Positions 53,991 to 62,330 of a DNA stretch of 64,000 bases are shown here, in pieces. Origin of the DNA: JADGNF01 sp964582085 (lineage in GTDB: Archaea > Thermoproteota > Bathyarchaeia > Bathyarchaeales > Bathycorpusculaceae); the NCBI GenBank assembly GCA_964582085.1, contig CAZOPV010000020.1, positions 1 through 64,000 of the forward strand, written 5' to 3'. The number at the start of each line of letters is the position of its first letter. Position 1 is the first letter of the stretch. The translations under genes and the position numbers were made by a program. Under the pieces are notes generated by a model. That model was not told the DNA's origin, did no database searches, and saw nothing but the letters and a program-made list of their open reading frames with translations.

Positions 53991-54008
53991 TCGTAATACA
54001 CAATATTT
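53991..54008 (+). promoter_or_regulatory. Shared promoter motif, cheY
   Basis: TCGTAATACACAATATTT, 53 bases before the cheY ATG, matches the element before MoxR (53098-53115) at 16 of 18 positions. It probably includes or adjoins the TATA box. Confidence 0.5.
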
Positions 54009-54060
54009 TAATATTTAGAAGCCTCTCCATAAACCAACTTAACACACGAGGAAAACACAT

Positions 54061-54429
54061 ATGGGAACAGTCATGGTAGTAGATGACGCATCATTCATGA
54101 GGGCAGTACTCAAAAAAATAATACTCCAATCCGGCCATGAAGTTGTAGCTGAAGCGTCAAATGGCGAAGAGGCGATAAATCAGTTTCAAACAGTGAAGCC
54201 TGACTTGGTTCTCATGGACATCGTAATGCCACCAACACCCAAAGCCAAAGACGGCATCGAAGCACTCAAACAGATAGTCACCGTAGACCCCGCAGCAAAA
54301 GTAGTCATGTGTAGTTCCATGGGTCAGCAAGCACTCATAGCTGAGGCACTTAAATCAGGTGCAAAAGATTTCGTTGTCAAACCTTTCCAACCTCAAAAAG
54401 TTATGGAAGTCCTATCCAAATACTGCTGA
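54061..54429 (+). CDS. cheY: Chemotaxis response regulator CheY
   Basis: 122 residues, single receiver domain. Acidic pair Asp8-Asp9, phosphoacceptor Asp53 in LVLMDIVMP, Ser85/Ser86 and Lys107 in FVVKPFQP. It carries the signal from CheA to the motor. First of the main cluster, behind a well-defined promoter motif. Confidence 0.96.
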   Translation: MGTVMVVDDASFMRAVLKKIILQSGHEVVAEASNGEEAINQFQTVKPDLVLMDIVMPPTPKAKDGIEALKQIVTVDPAAKVVMCSSMGQQALIAEALKSGAKDFVVKPFQPQKVMEVLSKYC

Positions 54430-54593
54430 GGAAGCAAAAATTGCTGACTGCTCCAATTTGGCTGCACAACACAACAATCTCCTCCATAAACCGCAGTCAA
54501 AATGGAGTACAAACATGCGAAATTAATGAACTCCAACCAATAATAGCCACAACGACAGAAGCCACCACAAAAACAAATCTGGAGGAGATTCGT

Positions 54594-55049
54594 GTGAATA
54601 TGGCGGAAATGAAAGCAGAAAAAAAGCCAGTAACGCTGGTAACCAGTGTCGGCTCGTGCGTCGCAATATGCCTGTACGACGCAGTCAACATGTGTGGGGG
54701 GTTGGCTCATATCATGCTTCCAAAATCCGCCATCGCTCCACATGAATCTCTTCCAGGAAAATTCGCAGACACCGCCGTTCCCAGCTTAGCAAACGCAATC
54801 AGAAAACTCTGTAAAAATGAAGGCAGGTTAAGTGCAAAAATTGCAGGTGGCGCAAATATGTTTCCAAATATAAATGCTCTCAACATAGGAGCCAAAAACG
54901 TCGAAGCAGTTAAAGAAGCGTTAGCTGAAAATAAAATTAGACTTATTGCGGAAGATGTTGGAGGCTCTCATGGTCGAAGAATAAGTTTTGACGTTAAAAC
55001 TGGAAATGTAACTGTAAAAGTTTTCAATGGAGCGACCGCAAAACTATGA
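54594..55049 (+). CDS. cheD: Receptor deamidase CheD
   Basis: 151 residues from GTG 54594, six bases after GGAGGAG; the longer frame from 54441 overlaps no conserved part. The catalytic Cys is in SVGSCVAICLYD and the His 17 residues later in GLAHIMLP, the CheD spacing. It deamidates receptor glutamines and is regulated by CheC. Overlaps the next gene by four bases. Confidence 0.94.
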   Translation: MNMAEMKAEKKPVTLVTSVGSCVAICLYDAVNMCGGLAHIMLPKSAIAPHESLPGKFADTAVPSLANAIRKLCKNEGRLSAKIAGGANMFPNINALNIGAKNVEAVKEALAENKIRLIAEDVGGSHGRRISFDVKTGNVTVKVFNGATAKL

Positions 55050-55723
55050 GCGAACAACTTGAAAAAAATAACAATATAAATTATCTAAAAACTGATTTTA
55101 AGCCTCCGTCTTATTCAGCACTGATAGATGAAATTGAGCTAGGTATACTCTTAGAACTTGGTAGCATAGGAGCGGGGCATGCTGCCACATCTCTCTCAGA
55201 GGTTCTGCAGCAACAAGTTACAATAAATATACCTCGACTTCACACGATCCCACCACACGAGTTGCCTAGGTACTACGAAAAACATGAAGAACCAACTACT
55301 GCAGTTTATATGCAGATAGCCAACAATGACTGTGATATATTGTTGGCCTTTGACGCTGTAGAAGCAAAGAAAATCGCGGCTATTATGACAATGGCTCCAT
55401 CGGCAGAGGAACTGGATCCCACTATGGAAGAGTCGGCAATACAAGAACTTGGCAATATACTCATTGGATCATTTTTAACAGCTATATCTGATTTCACAGG
55501 TATACAGCTAATCCCAACAACTCCTCAAAGAGTAATAGACACCTTTGATTCTATAATTGATAATTTTATAGTTAAACAATCAATCATGTCTGATAATGCA
55601 CTGATATTTGACGCCCAATTCAAACGTTCCAATGAGAATGCGAATTCCATCTTAATATTATTCCTAAGTCCACAACTACAAAAACAACTTGTACAAAAGT
55701 CAAAAGAACAAATGGGTATCTGA
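55046..55723 (+). CDS. cheC: CheC-type protein, first copy
   Basis: 225 residues. CheC phosphatases carry two E-x-x-N motifs. Here the first motif reads ELGSIGAGHAATSL, with Ser in place of Asn, and the second reads ELGNILIGSFLTA with Asn intact. One active site may be retained. It would remove phosphate from CheY and bind CheD. Overlaps the cheD stop. Confidence 0.92.
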   Translation: MSEQLEKNNNINYLKTDFKPPSYSALIDEIELGILLELGSIGAGHAATSLSEVLQQQVTINIPRLHTIPPHELPRYYEKHEEPTTAVYMQIANNDCDILLAFDAVEAKKIAAIMTMAPSAEELDPTMEESAIQELGNILIGSFLTAISDFTGIQLIPTTPQRVIDTFDSIIDNFIVKQSIMSDNALIFDAQFKRSNENANSILILFLSPQLQKQLVQKSKEQMGI

Positions 55724-55728
55724 CAACA

Positions 55729-56439
55729 ATGGCAAGGCAGGATAAAAAAATGCGGCAACAAAAATTAAAACCTATCCGAGTTAGCGAGAACGTAGAAATT
55801 ACGGCCCAAGATATATTATTGGAAATTGGAAGCATTGGTGCAGGACAAGCCACAACCGCACTTTCCACAATGCTGAATGAAAAAATAAATGTAGAAGTAC
55901 CACGTCTACACATAAAACCTCCTCACCTAGTTCCACAGATTTATGAGAAGCATGATACAGTTGTGGCGGCCATTTTTATGCAACTAAGAGAAAAAGCAGG
56001 ATGCGATTTAATGCTCATTTTTGAATGGGAGGAAGCAAAAAAAATTGCGGCGATAATGACGGGCGATATTGATGCGAATCAAGAGATAGAAAAATCCGCT
56101 TTAGAAGAACTTGGTTCAATTATGCTTTGTTCATTTCTGAACGCCATGGCGAATTTTACTTCAACAGAGTTGCTTCCCACGCCGCCAATATTAATTTTAG
56201 ACACTTTTGACGCGGTTATTGATGAATTGCTGTCAAAGCAGGCGCTGTGTTCGGATATTGCGGCAATTTTTGATGCACAATTCAAACGTAGCACAAGTTC
56301 AGCTGGAGGATACCTCATTATGTTTCCAAGTGCTGAACTGCAAAAAATAATGGTCAACAAAGGAATGAAGTGGTTAAAGATTAATAAAGAAAGCAGCCAA
56401 CGGCTCAATCGCTCTTTAAAAGTTTCATATAACAAATAG
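55729..56439 (+). CDS. CheC-type protein, second copy, phosphatase sites lost
   Basis: 236 residues, a duplicate of the first copy. Both motif Asn are replaced by Ser (EIGSIGAGQATTAL and ELGSIMLCSFLNA), so it is probably not an active CheY phosphatase. It might act as a scaffold or CheD partner. The charged C-terminus (NRSLKVSYNK) is unrelated to the first copy. Confidence 0.9.
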   Translation: MARQDKKMRQQKLKPIRVSENVEITAQDILLEIGSIGAGQATTALSTMLNEKINVEVPRLHIKPPHLVPQIYEKHDTVVAAIFMQLREKAGCDLMLIFEWEEAKKIAAIMTGDIDANQEIEKSALEELGSIMLCSFLNAMANFTSTELLPTPPILILDTFDAVIDELLSKQALCSDIAAIFDAQFKRSTSSAGGYLIMFPSAELQKIMVNKGMKWLKINKESSQRLNRSLKVSYNK

Positions 56440-56467
56440 ATAGCACCTACAAATACAGAAACCAAAG

Positions 56468-57370
56468 TTGACTTCTGGAAAGGAAATAATGATGGAAAGC
56501 TCAAAAGGACTATCAGAGTTCTTTGAAAAAGTGGCGTTCCAGAAGCTAAAGAAAATGCTTTTTGAAAATGTGGGTCTAAATTGTGACGGTTATCGTGACG
56601 AATATCTGAAAAGGCGATTTGATGTTAGATTGAAAGCAACAGGTTCTCAAACTTACAGTAAATACATAATTTATCTGAAAAAAAACCCTGGAGAATATCA
56701 ACAACTTCTTAACGATTTAACAATAAACTACACAATGTTCATGAGGGATGCGGACGTTTATCTCTATTTAGAAAAATTTCTTTTGCCAAAACTTTTCGCA
56801 TCTAACCCTGTAAGAATTTGGAGTGCGGGTTGTGCAAGTGGGGAAGAACCATATTCGGTAGCCATTTTGGCACACAAGATTCTTGGCGAAAAAATAAAAA
56901 ATCATCAAATTTCAATTTTTGCCTCGGATATTGACAAAGACGCTTTGTTAAAAGCTGTAAAAGGCGAGTACCAGAAAAAGCAGTTATGTGGACTCACAGA
57001 AGATATCTTCAAAGAATATTTCACGAAGATAGGCGAAACATATCGAGTACGCGATTGCGTTCGTGGTCTTATCCATTTTGAGCAACATGACTTAATGAAA
57101 GAGCCGTTACGCCGAAATTTGGATTTAATTTTATGCAGAAACGTCATGATTTATTTTGCTAAAGAAAGCCAACAGTTAATTCACATGAACTTCTATAATG
57201 CTTTACGCGAAGGCGGATATCTAATTACTGGAAAAGCAGAAATGCTCAGTGGTGAACCTAGCAGAAAGTTTTCTGTAGTAGACATAAGAACACGCGTCTA
57301 TCAGAAACCAAAGCAATCAAACATAGATCAAATAGGTATTATTCAACCCACCACAAAATTAACTTTGTAA
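56468..57370 (+). CDS. cheR: Receptor methyltransferase CheR
   Basis: 300 residues, transfers methyl groups to receptor glutamates. Catalytic domain with NYTMFMRDADVYLYLE, the SAM loop IWSAGCASGEEPYSVAI, and DLILCRNVMIYF. It begins at 56468 shortly after the second CheC. Confidence 0.95.
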   Translation: MTSGKEIMMESSKGLSEFFEKVAFQKLKKMLFENVGLNCDGYRDEYLKRRFDVRLKATGSQTYSKYIIYLKKNPGEYQQLLNDLTINYTMFMRDADVYLYLEKFLLPKLFASNPVRIWSAGCASGEEPYSVAILAHKILGEKIKNHQISIFASDIDKDALLKAVKGEYQKKQLCGLTEDIFKEYFTKIGETYRVRDCVRGLIHFEQHDLMKEPLRRNLDLILCRNVMIYFAKESQQLIHMNFYNALREGGYLITGKAEMLSGEPSRKFSVVDIRTRVYQKPKQSNIDQIGIIQPTTKLTL

Positions 57371-57492
57371 ATTCAAACAAATTTAAATTGAGACAATTTT
57401 GGGTGTCTCAAACAGAGACACACGCATACAAAATAATTTCAAAGCTCAAAAATGGTTATCAAACCAAGCCAGCATAAGGTGGACTGTTACAG

Positions 57493-59520
57493 TTGTCTTT
57501 GGATAATGATCAATACAGAGAATTATTTATTGAAGAAGCAAAAGAACACATTGAATGTCTAACTAAGTCTATGCTGACTCTTGAGAAAGAACCTCAAAAC
57601 AAAGAGATCATAAACATGCTTTTTAGATCAGCTCATACATTAAAGGGCTCTTCAGGCATGATGGGATTCAAAGATTTCCAAGAGCTAACTCATAAAATGG
57701 AAGATGTTTTTGATGGTATGCGTAAAGGTAATGTGCCTACGCCTGAATTAATTACAGTACTTCTTGAGTGTATTGATGCCTTATCTGCAAGGTTGGAAAG
57801 GATCCAAAAAGGCGTTGAAGGTGAAATAGAAGTTGAGGCTCTCAAAAAAAGGCTGGTTGGAAGCATAACTGAGTCAACTTCAGGACTTGCCACAACAAAA
57901 GATTCTTCAGACTCAATCAGAATTAACGAAAATGCTTTAGTTGAGCTTGACGAAAATGAAAAAGAGGCTTTACAGAAAGCTAAAAACATTGGTGAAAAAG
58001 GCTATTGCATAGACCTAAAATTTTCTGATGATTGTCATTTCAAGGTCATAAGAGCAAACATGATTCTCAGCAAAATAAGTAAAATCGGCGAGATTGTTAA
58101 AACGGTGCCTGTCAAGAGAGAGCTAGACGAAGATAGACTTAAGCAGGGCTTTAAATTGGTTGTTGCCACGAAAATTGACGGGAAAGAGCTTGAAAAATGC
58201 ACTCAAGAAGTGCTTGAAGTGGAAAAGGTTTCAGTGACGCCTATTGAGAGTTTGGTTGTGGGCAAGGGACAAAAACTGACGAGGGGAGAAGAGAAAACGT
58301 TTTGTGTTGGTATCGAAAATGGCAGAGTAACAAAAGTACTGTCAGATGTCTATTCTGCTCAAACAGTTCGCGTAAAATTTGATCAGCTTGATAAACTCAT
58401 GAACTGGGTTGGTGAATTGGTTATAAATAAAATTGCGCTGCTTCAGGCTACAGCAGAAGTAAAAAATGACGGATTAAAGCGCATTACTGAAAACATTGAC
58501 CGCTTGACCGCAGATCTCCAAGACTTGGTTATGCAGGTTCGTATGGTGCCAGTAAGTCAGATCTTTGACAGGTTTCCCAGACTTGTTCGGGACCTTTCAA
58601 TTAAGAAAAATAAGAAGATAGATCTAGTTATGGAAGGTAGAGATATAGAAGTTGACCGCACCGTGCTCGATGAAATAGGCGAGCCCCTAATTCACATGCT
58701 TCGAAACAGTATCGACCATGGTATAGAAATGCCAAATGAGCGGGTGCAAGCAAACAAACCTGAAAAAGGCATAATTAGGCTCTCAGCGCAAAGAAACGGT
58801 GATAAAGTTATTATAGAAGTGGAAGATGACGGCGCAGGTATAGATCCAGAGAAGATTAAAAAAGTTGCGATTAAAAAAGGCTTTGCGACCGAAGCGGAAC
58901 TAGAAAAAATGTCAAGGGAACAGATAATTAACATGATTTTTCTACCAGGCTTTTCAACAGCCAAAGAAGTTACTGACACAAGCGGCAGAGGCGTAGGCAT
59001 GGATGTAGTGAAAACCAAAATCGCCGCTCTAGGCGGCACAGTACATCTTGAAACCCAAGTTGGAAAAGGAACGAAAACCACAATCAAACTTCCACTTACC
59101 TTAGCAATAATTCAAGCGATTTTAGTGAACGATTCAGGACAAACTTTCGCCATACCAACGAGTCAGGTATCAGAAATTGTACGCGCCAAAAAGGGCGATA
59201 TAAAATCATTAGGTAAAACTGACGCTATTCTCGTTAGAGATAAAGTTGTACCGGTCGTGCATTTACACAAAGTTTTAGGATTAGAAGGCGCGGACGAAGA
59301 GGACTTGGAACTGCTGATAACTTACCTCAACGACGAAAACTCCAAGATAGGACTGATCGTGGACTCAGTCCTAAGGCAACAGGACATATTGGTCAAATCT
59401 CTTAGTGAGACACTCTCTGGAATTAAAGGCATAAATGGAGCAACAATCCTAGGTGATGGCCAAGTGGTTCTAGTCTTAGACGTAGGCCAATTGGTAAGCA
59501 AATCAAAAAACTCTTATTGA
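57493..59520 (+). CDS. cheA: Chemotaxis histidine kinase CheA
   Basis: 675 residues from TTG 57493 behind AAGGTGG. Domains: HPt with His48 in SAHTLKGSSGM (1-105), a probable CheY-binding P2 region (about 150-230), dimerisation (280-340), ATPase with HMLRNSIDHGIE and DDGAGID, then a CheW-like end (530-675). It receives receptor signals with CheW and phosphorylates CheY and CheB. Confidence 0.96.
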   Translation: MSLDNDQYRELFIEEAKEHIECLTKSMLTLEKEPQNKEIINMLFRSAHTLKGSSGMMGFKDFQELTHKMEDVFDGMRKGNVPTPELITVLLECIDALSARLERIQKGVEGEIEVEALKKRLVGSITESTSGLATTKDSSDSIRINENALVELDENEKEALQKAKNIGEKGYCIDLKFSDDCHFKVIRANMILSKISKIGEIVKTVPVKRELDEDRLKQGFKLVVATKIDGKELEKCTQEVLEVEKVSVTPIESLVVGKGQKLTRGEEKTFCVGIENGRVTKVLSDVYSAQTVRVKFDQLDKLMNWVGELVINKIALLQATAEVKNDGLKRITENIDRLTADLQDLVMQVRMVPVSQIFDRFPRLVRDLSIKKNKKIDLVMEGRDIEVDRTVLDEIGEPLIHMLRNSIDHGIEMPNERVQANKPEKGIIRLSAQRNGDKVIIEVEDDGAGIDPEKIKKVAIKKGFATEAELEKMSREQIINMIFLPGFSTAKEVTDTSGRGVGMDVVKTKIAALGGTVHLETQVGKGTKTTIKLPLTLAIIQAILVNDSGQTFAIPTSQVSEIVRAKKGDIKSLGKTDAILVRDKVVPVVHLHKVLGLEGADEEDLELLITYLNDENSKIGLIVDSVLRQQDILVKSLSETLSGIKGINGATILGDGQVVLVLDVGQLVSKSKNSY

Positions 59521-59752
59521 TGAAAAACTTTTTTTTCACCTTAACTCAATTTAGACTTCAACTCTGATTTTTCTAAAGCCCTTTTTTAGGCCAAATGGTT
59601 ACTTTATAAGAGCTAGATCTACCCATAAAGCGGAGATTTACTTTTTTACAAACATAATTATAGTGATAGTAAGTAAAATAGAATATTACAAAAACTGAAA
59701 GCTTGCTTAATTGCTATTCAAACTATCAACCACACAAGAAAGGAGTAGCAAC

Positions 59753-60106
59753 ATGTCAGATCAAACCGAGGTTAAATCGGAAAACGCTCGCAATGTAATC
59801 TTAAGCTACAACGAAAATGTCTATTTCGTCAACAAAGTTAACGTTAAAATTCCTGAAGGCGAAGATAAACTTAAGGCAGTTTTTCATGCACGACGAATTT
59901 CAGATAATCAGACTCAAGATTTGAATGTGGAAATTAGCCGGGACGTATATAACGTACTTGTAGAATACGCCAAAATGAACAAACTAGATTTAATTCTTGT
60001 ACTACAAATCGATGGAGACAATGCAAGATGGTGCCTTATGAATGACAGTTGGTTCACAAACCCAACTGATCGCCACAACAGCAACAAAACTCAATACATA
60101 GTCTGA
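59753..60106 (+). CDS. Unknown 117-residue protein inside the che cluster
   Basis: From ATG 59753 behind GGAG; the frame is open from 59711. Beta-rich, with NVILSYNENVYFVNKVNVKI, AVFHARRISDNQTQDLNVEI and LILVLQIDGDNARWCLMN. No family recognised. It lies between cheA and cheW on the same strand, so a role in signalling is plausible. Confidence 0.7.
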   Translation: MSDQTEVKSENARNVILSYNENVYFVNKVNVKIPEGEDKLKAVFHARRISDNQTQDLNVEISRDVYNVLVEYAKMNKLDLILVLQIDGDNARWCLMNDSWFTNPTDRHNSNKTQYIV

Positions 60107-60276
60107 AAGTTGTCTCAATTTAGCAAATTCACTTTGCGCAACTACTACAAGAGGAAAGCACAGAAATAGGTAACTTGAATCTAAAATAAGAATTAAAGGT
60201 ATTTACAACTCTTTCATAAGCATCTTATAACTGTTTTTTGAATACTCTGTTTAACCACAGAAAGGGGTAATGTCCC

Positions 60277-60813
60277 ATGACAAGTTTCGATCAGCAGAAA
60301 ACTTCCCGAGAGGAAATCCAAATGTTAACTTTTTCACTCGACAATGTTTCCTATGGGGTTAATGTCCACCAAGTTCGCGAGGTAAAAAACTTTGAAGGAG
60401 TAACGCCGGTACCTTATGCTCCCCCCTACGTTAAAGGTGTAACTAACCTTAGAGGCGAAGTCATCCCTGTCATTGACCTCAGAAAACGCTTTGGCATGGC
60501 TCCTAAAAAGGGGAACGAAGACAATGGCATCATGGTTATAGTCCAAGACAAACACCCTATAGGTGTAATGGTTGACTCCGTCATGGAAGTTTTAACATTA
60601 CCAAAAAAAGACATAGAGTCAAATCACGGCGATCTAATCAATGACAGTTCACAAGCTATTCTAGGCGTTGCAAAACATGACAAGGACCTAATAATTCTCC
60701 TCGATCTGATGAAAGTGGTTTCAAGAGGTGACCTAAAAAACGTAAAGGATACAACAAAAGGTTTTCAGATTCAAACCCAAAAAGAAACAGCAGATGTTGC
60801 GACATCGGTTTAG
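60277..60813 (+). CDS. cheW: Coupling protein CheW
   Basis: 178 residues. Single CheW domain with YGVNVHQVREVKNFEGVTPV, then GVTNLRGEVIPVIDLRKRFG and GVMVDSVMEVL, linking receptors to CheA. ATG behind AAGGGG. The last 25 residues are an unconserved tail. Confidence 0.95.
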   Translation: MTSFDQQKTSREEIQMLTFSLDNVSYGVNVHQVREVKNFEGVTPVPYAPPYVKGVTNLRGEVIPVIDLRKRFGMAPKKGNEDNGIMVIVQDKHPIGVMVDSVMEVLTLPKKDIESNHGDLINDSSQAILGVAKHDKDLIILLDLMKVVSRGDLKNVKDTTKGFQIQTQKETADVATSV

Positions 60814-60861
60814 CAATAACCAAAAAGCAATTTTCTATCTATGCAAGCTGAGCATGTGCCT

Positions 60862-61881
60862 ATGAATAAAATCAAAGTTCTTGTTGTTGATGACTCGTTA
60901 CTTATGCAAAAAGTGCTAACAGATTTATTGGAATCAGATCCCCAATTGGCTGTCATAGGCACAGCAAGAAACGGAGAAGAAGCACTACAAAAAATATCCA
61001 GTTTGCATCCAGATGTTGTCACCTTAGATATAGAAATGCCTCGTATGAACGGCTTAACTGCGGTTAGAAAAATCATGGAAACTAACCCTGTTCCAGTTGT
61101 CATGATAAGTGCGTTAACCCAAAGGGAAGCATTGCTCACTTTAAAAGCGTTAGAGTTCGGCGCGGTTGATTACGTACCAAAACCTCAAGGACAAATATCA
61201 TTAAACATGGACTCTGTAAAATACGAAATTTTAACAAAGATCAAAACCGCCGCCTCCGCTAACGTCTTCCGAGCCCAAACGGAACCAGAAACCCATGAAG
61301 AGACTGTTCCAATAACCAAAAGTGAAAAGATAATTACGCTGGCAGCTTCAACAGGAGGACCACCAGCAATAACATACGTTTTAAGCCATCTCCCAAGTAA
61401 CATACCGCCCATTTTACTGGTACAACATATGCCTAAGGGAGTAACCAAACTTTTTGCTGAAGGGCTGAACCAGACCTGCAAGTTCAAAGTTAAAGAAGCG
61501 GAAGAAGGTGATTTTGTTCAAGAAGGGCTTGCACTAGTAGCTCCAGGCGGATTTCACATGGTGGTGACAAAAGATGGCAGAATTAGGTTAAATCAGGATC
61601 CGCCAGTGAATTACGTGCGCCCTGCAGCTGACGTCATGATGGTTTCAGCTGCAGAAGCATACGGCTCTAAAAATGTCGGAGTAGTTTTGACGGGTATGGG
61701 TTCCGATGGAGCCAAAGGTATAAAAGCCATAAAAGATAAAGGCGGAAAGACCATCGCTCAAAATCAGGAGAGTTGTGTAGTTTTTGGCATGCCTAACGTA
61801 GCTATAAAAACAGGATGTGTTGATGTAATTGCTCCTTTGGAGCATATACCAAACGAGATTATCGCTGCTTGCGAAGAATAA
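60862..61881 (+). CDS. cheB: Receptor methylesterase CheB
   Basis: 339 residues from ATG 60862 (an ATG at 60841 is open). Receiver domain with LVVDDS and phosphoacceptor Asp in TLDIEMPRMNG, linker, then esterase with LAASTGGPPAI (Ser), LVQHMPKG (His) and GMGSDGAKG (Asp). Removes methyl groups from receptors when phosphorylated by CheA. Last gene of the cluster. Confidence 0.96.
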   Translation: MNKIKVLVVDDSLLMQKVLTDLLESDPQLAVIGTARNGEEALQKISSLHPDVVTLDIEMPRMNGLTAVRKIMETNPVPVVMISALTQREALLTLKALEFGAVDYVPKPQGQISLNMDSVKYEILTKIKTAASANVFRAQTEPETHEETVPITKSEKIITLAASTGGPPAITYVLSHLPSNIPPILLVQHMPKGVTKLFAEGLNQTCKFKVKEAEEGDFVQEGLALVAPGGFHMVVTKDGRIRLNQDPPVNYVRPAADVMMVSAAEAYGSKNVGVVLTGMGSDGAKGIKAIKDKGGKTIAQNQESCVVFGMPNVAIKTGCVDVIAPLEHIPNEIIAACEE

Positions 61882-61892
61882 TTAGTAATGAC

Positions 61893-62280
61893 CTATACTC
61901 CAAGAATTACGAACGTTTTTTCTATGCATGATCTGGTTGGGATGCCTGCTTCTGTTGATTGGAAGAGGACGTGTTTTTCCTTTTCAAAATAGTCCATTGT
62001 CAGGTGCGGTCCATGTAGCCTTGCCAGGTCTCTGAAGGGCGTTACTGAAACTACGAATGCGTCGAGTTTTATGTTTGGGTTGCCGATTTCCTTCTCTATC
62101 TTCTCGTGCAGGTATTCGTGGAGTTTTAGTTTGGGGTCGTCTAAGCCCATGTGAGTTAAGCCTTTTGGGTCTATGAATACGATGGTTTGTTTTTGTTCTT
62201 TCTTTATCCACATGATGAAGTCTGGGTAGAATGAGTGGGGCTTCATAGAAGCCGACGCCTTTGCTTCTTGTTGGGGCTAT
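61893..62280 (-). pseudogene. Fragment of a restriction helicase-nuclease, C-terminal
   Basis: On the minus strand TRSKGVGFYEAP, then, after a one-base frameshift in a CCCC run near 62237, HSFYPDFIMWIKKEQKQTIV and FIDPKGL. The PD and D-x-K residues are a PD-(D/E)XK nuclease core, as at the C-terminus of DEAD/DEAH-box restriction proteins. The helicase part is missing, and the MTase promoter begins where homology ends. Confidence 0.6.
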
Positions 62281-62330
62281 ATTTATATTAACGCGAATAC
62301 GCTAAACAGAGGATTTGCAGGGACAACACA

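Noticed and set aside
54441..54593. Upstream extension of cheD
   Set aside because: Unlike CheD relatives; GGAGGAG placed six bases before GTG 54594 marks the better start.
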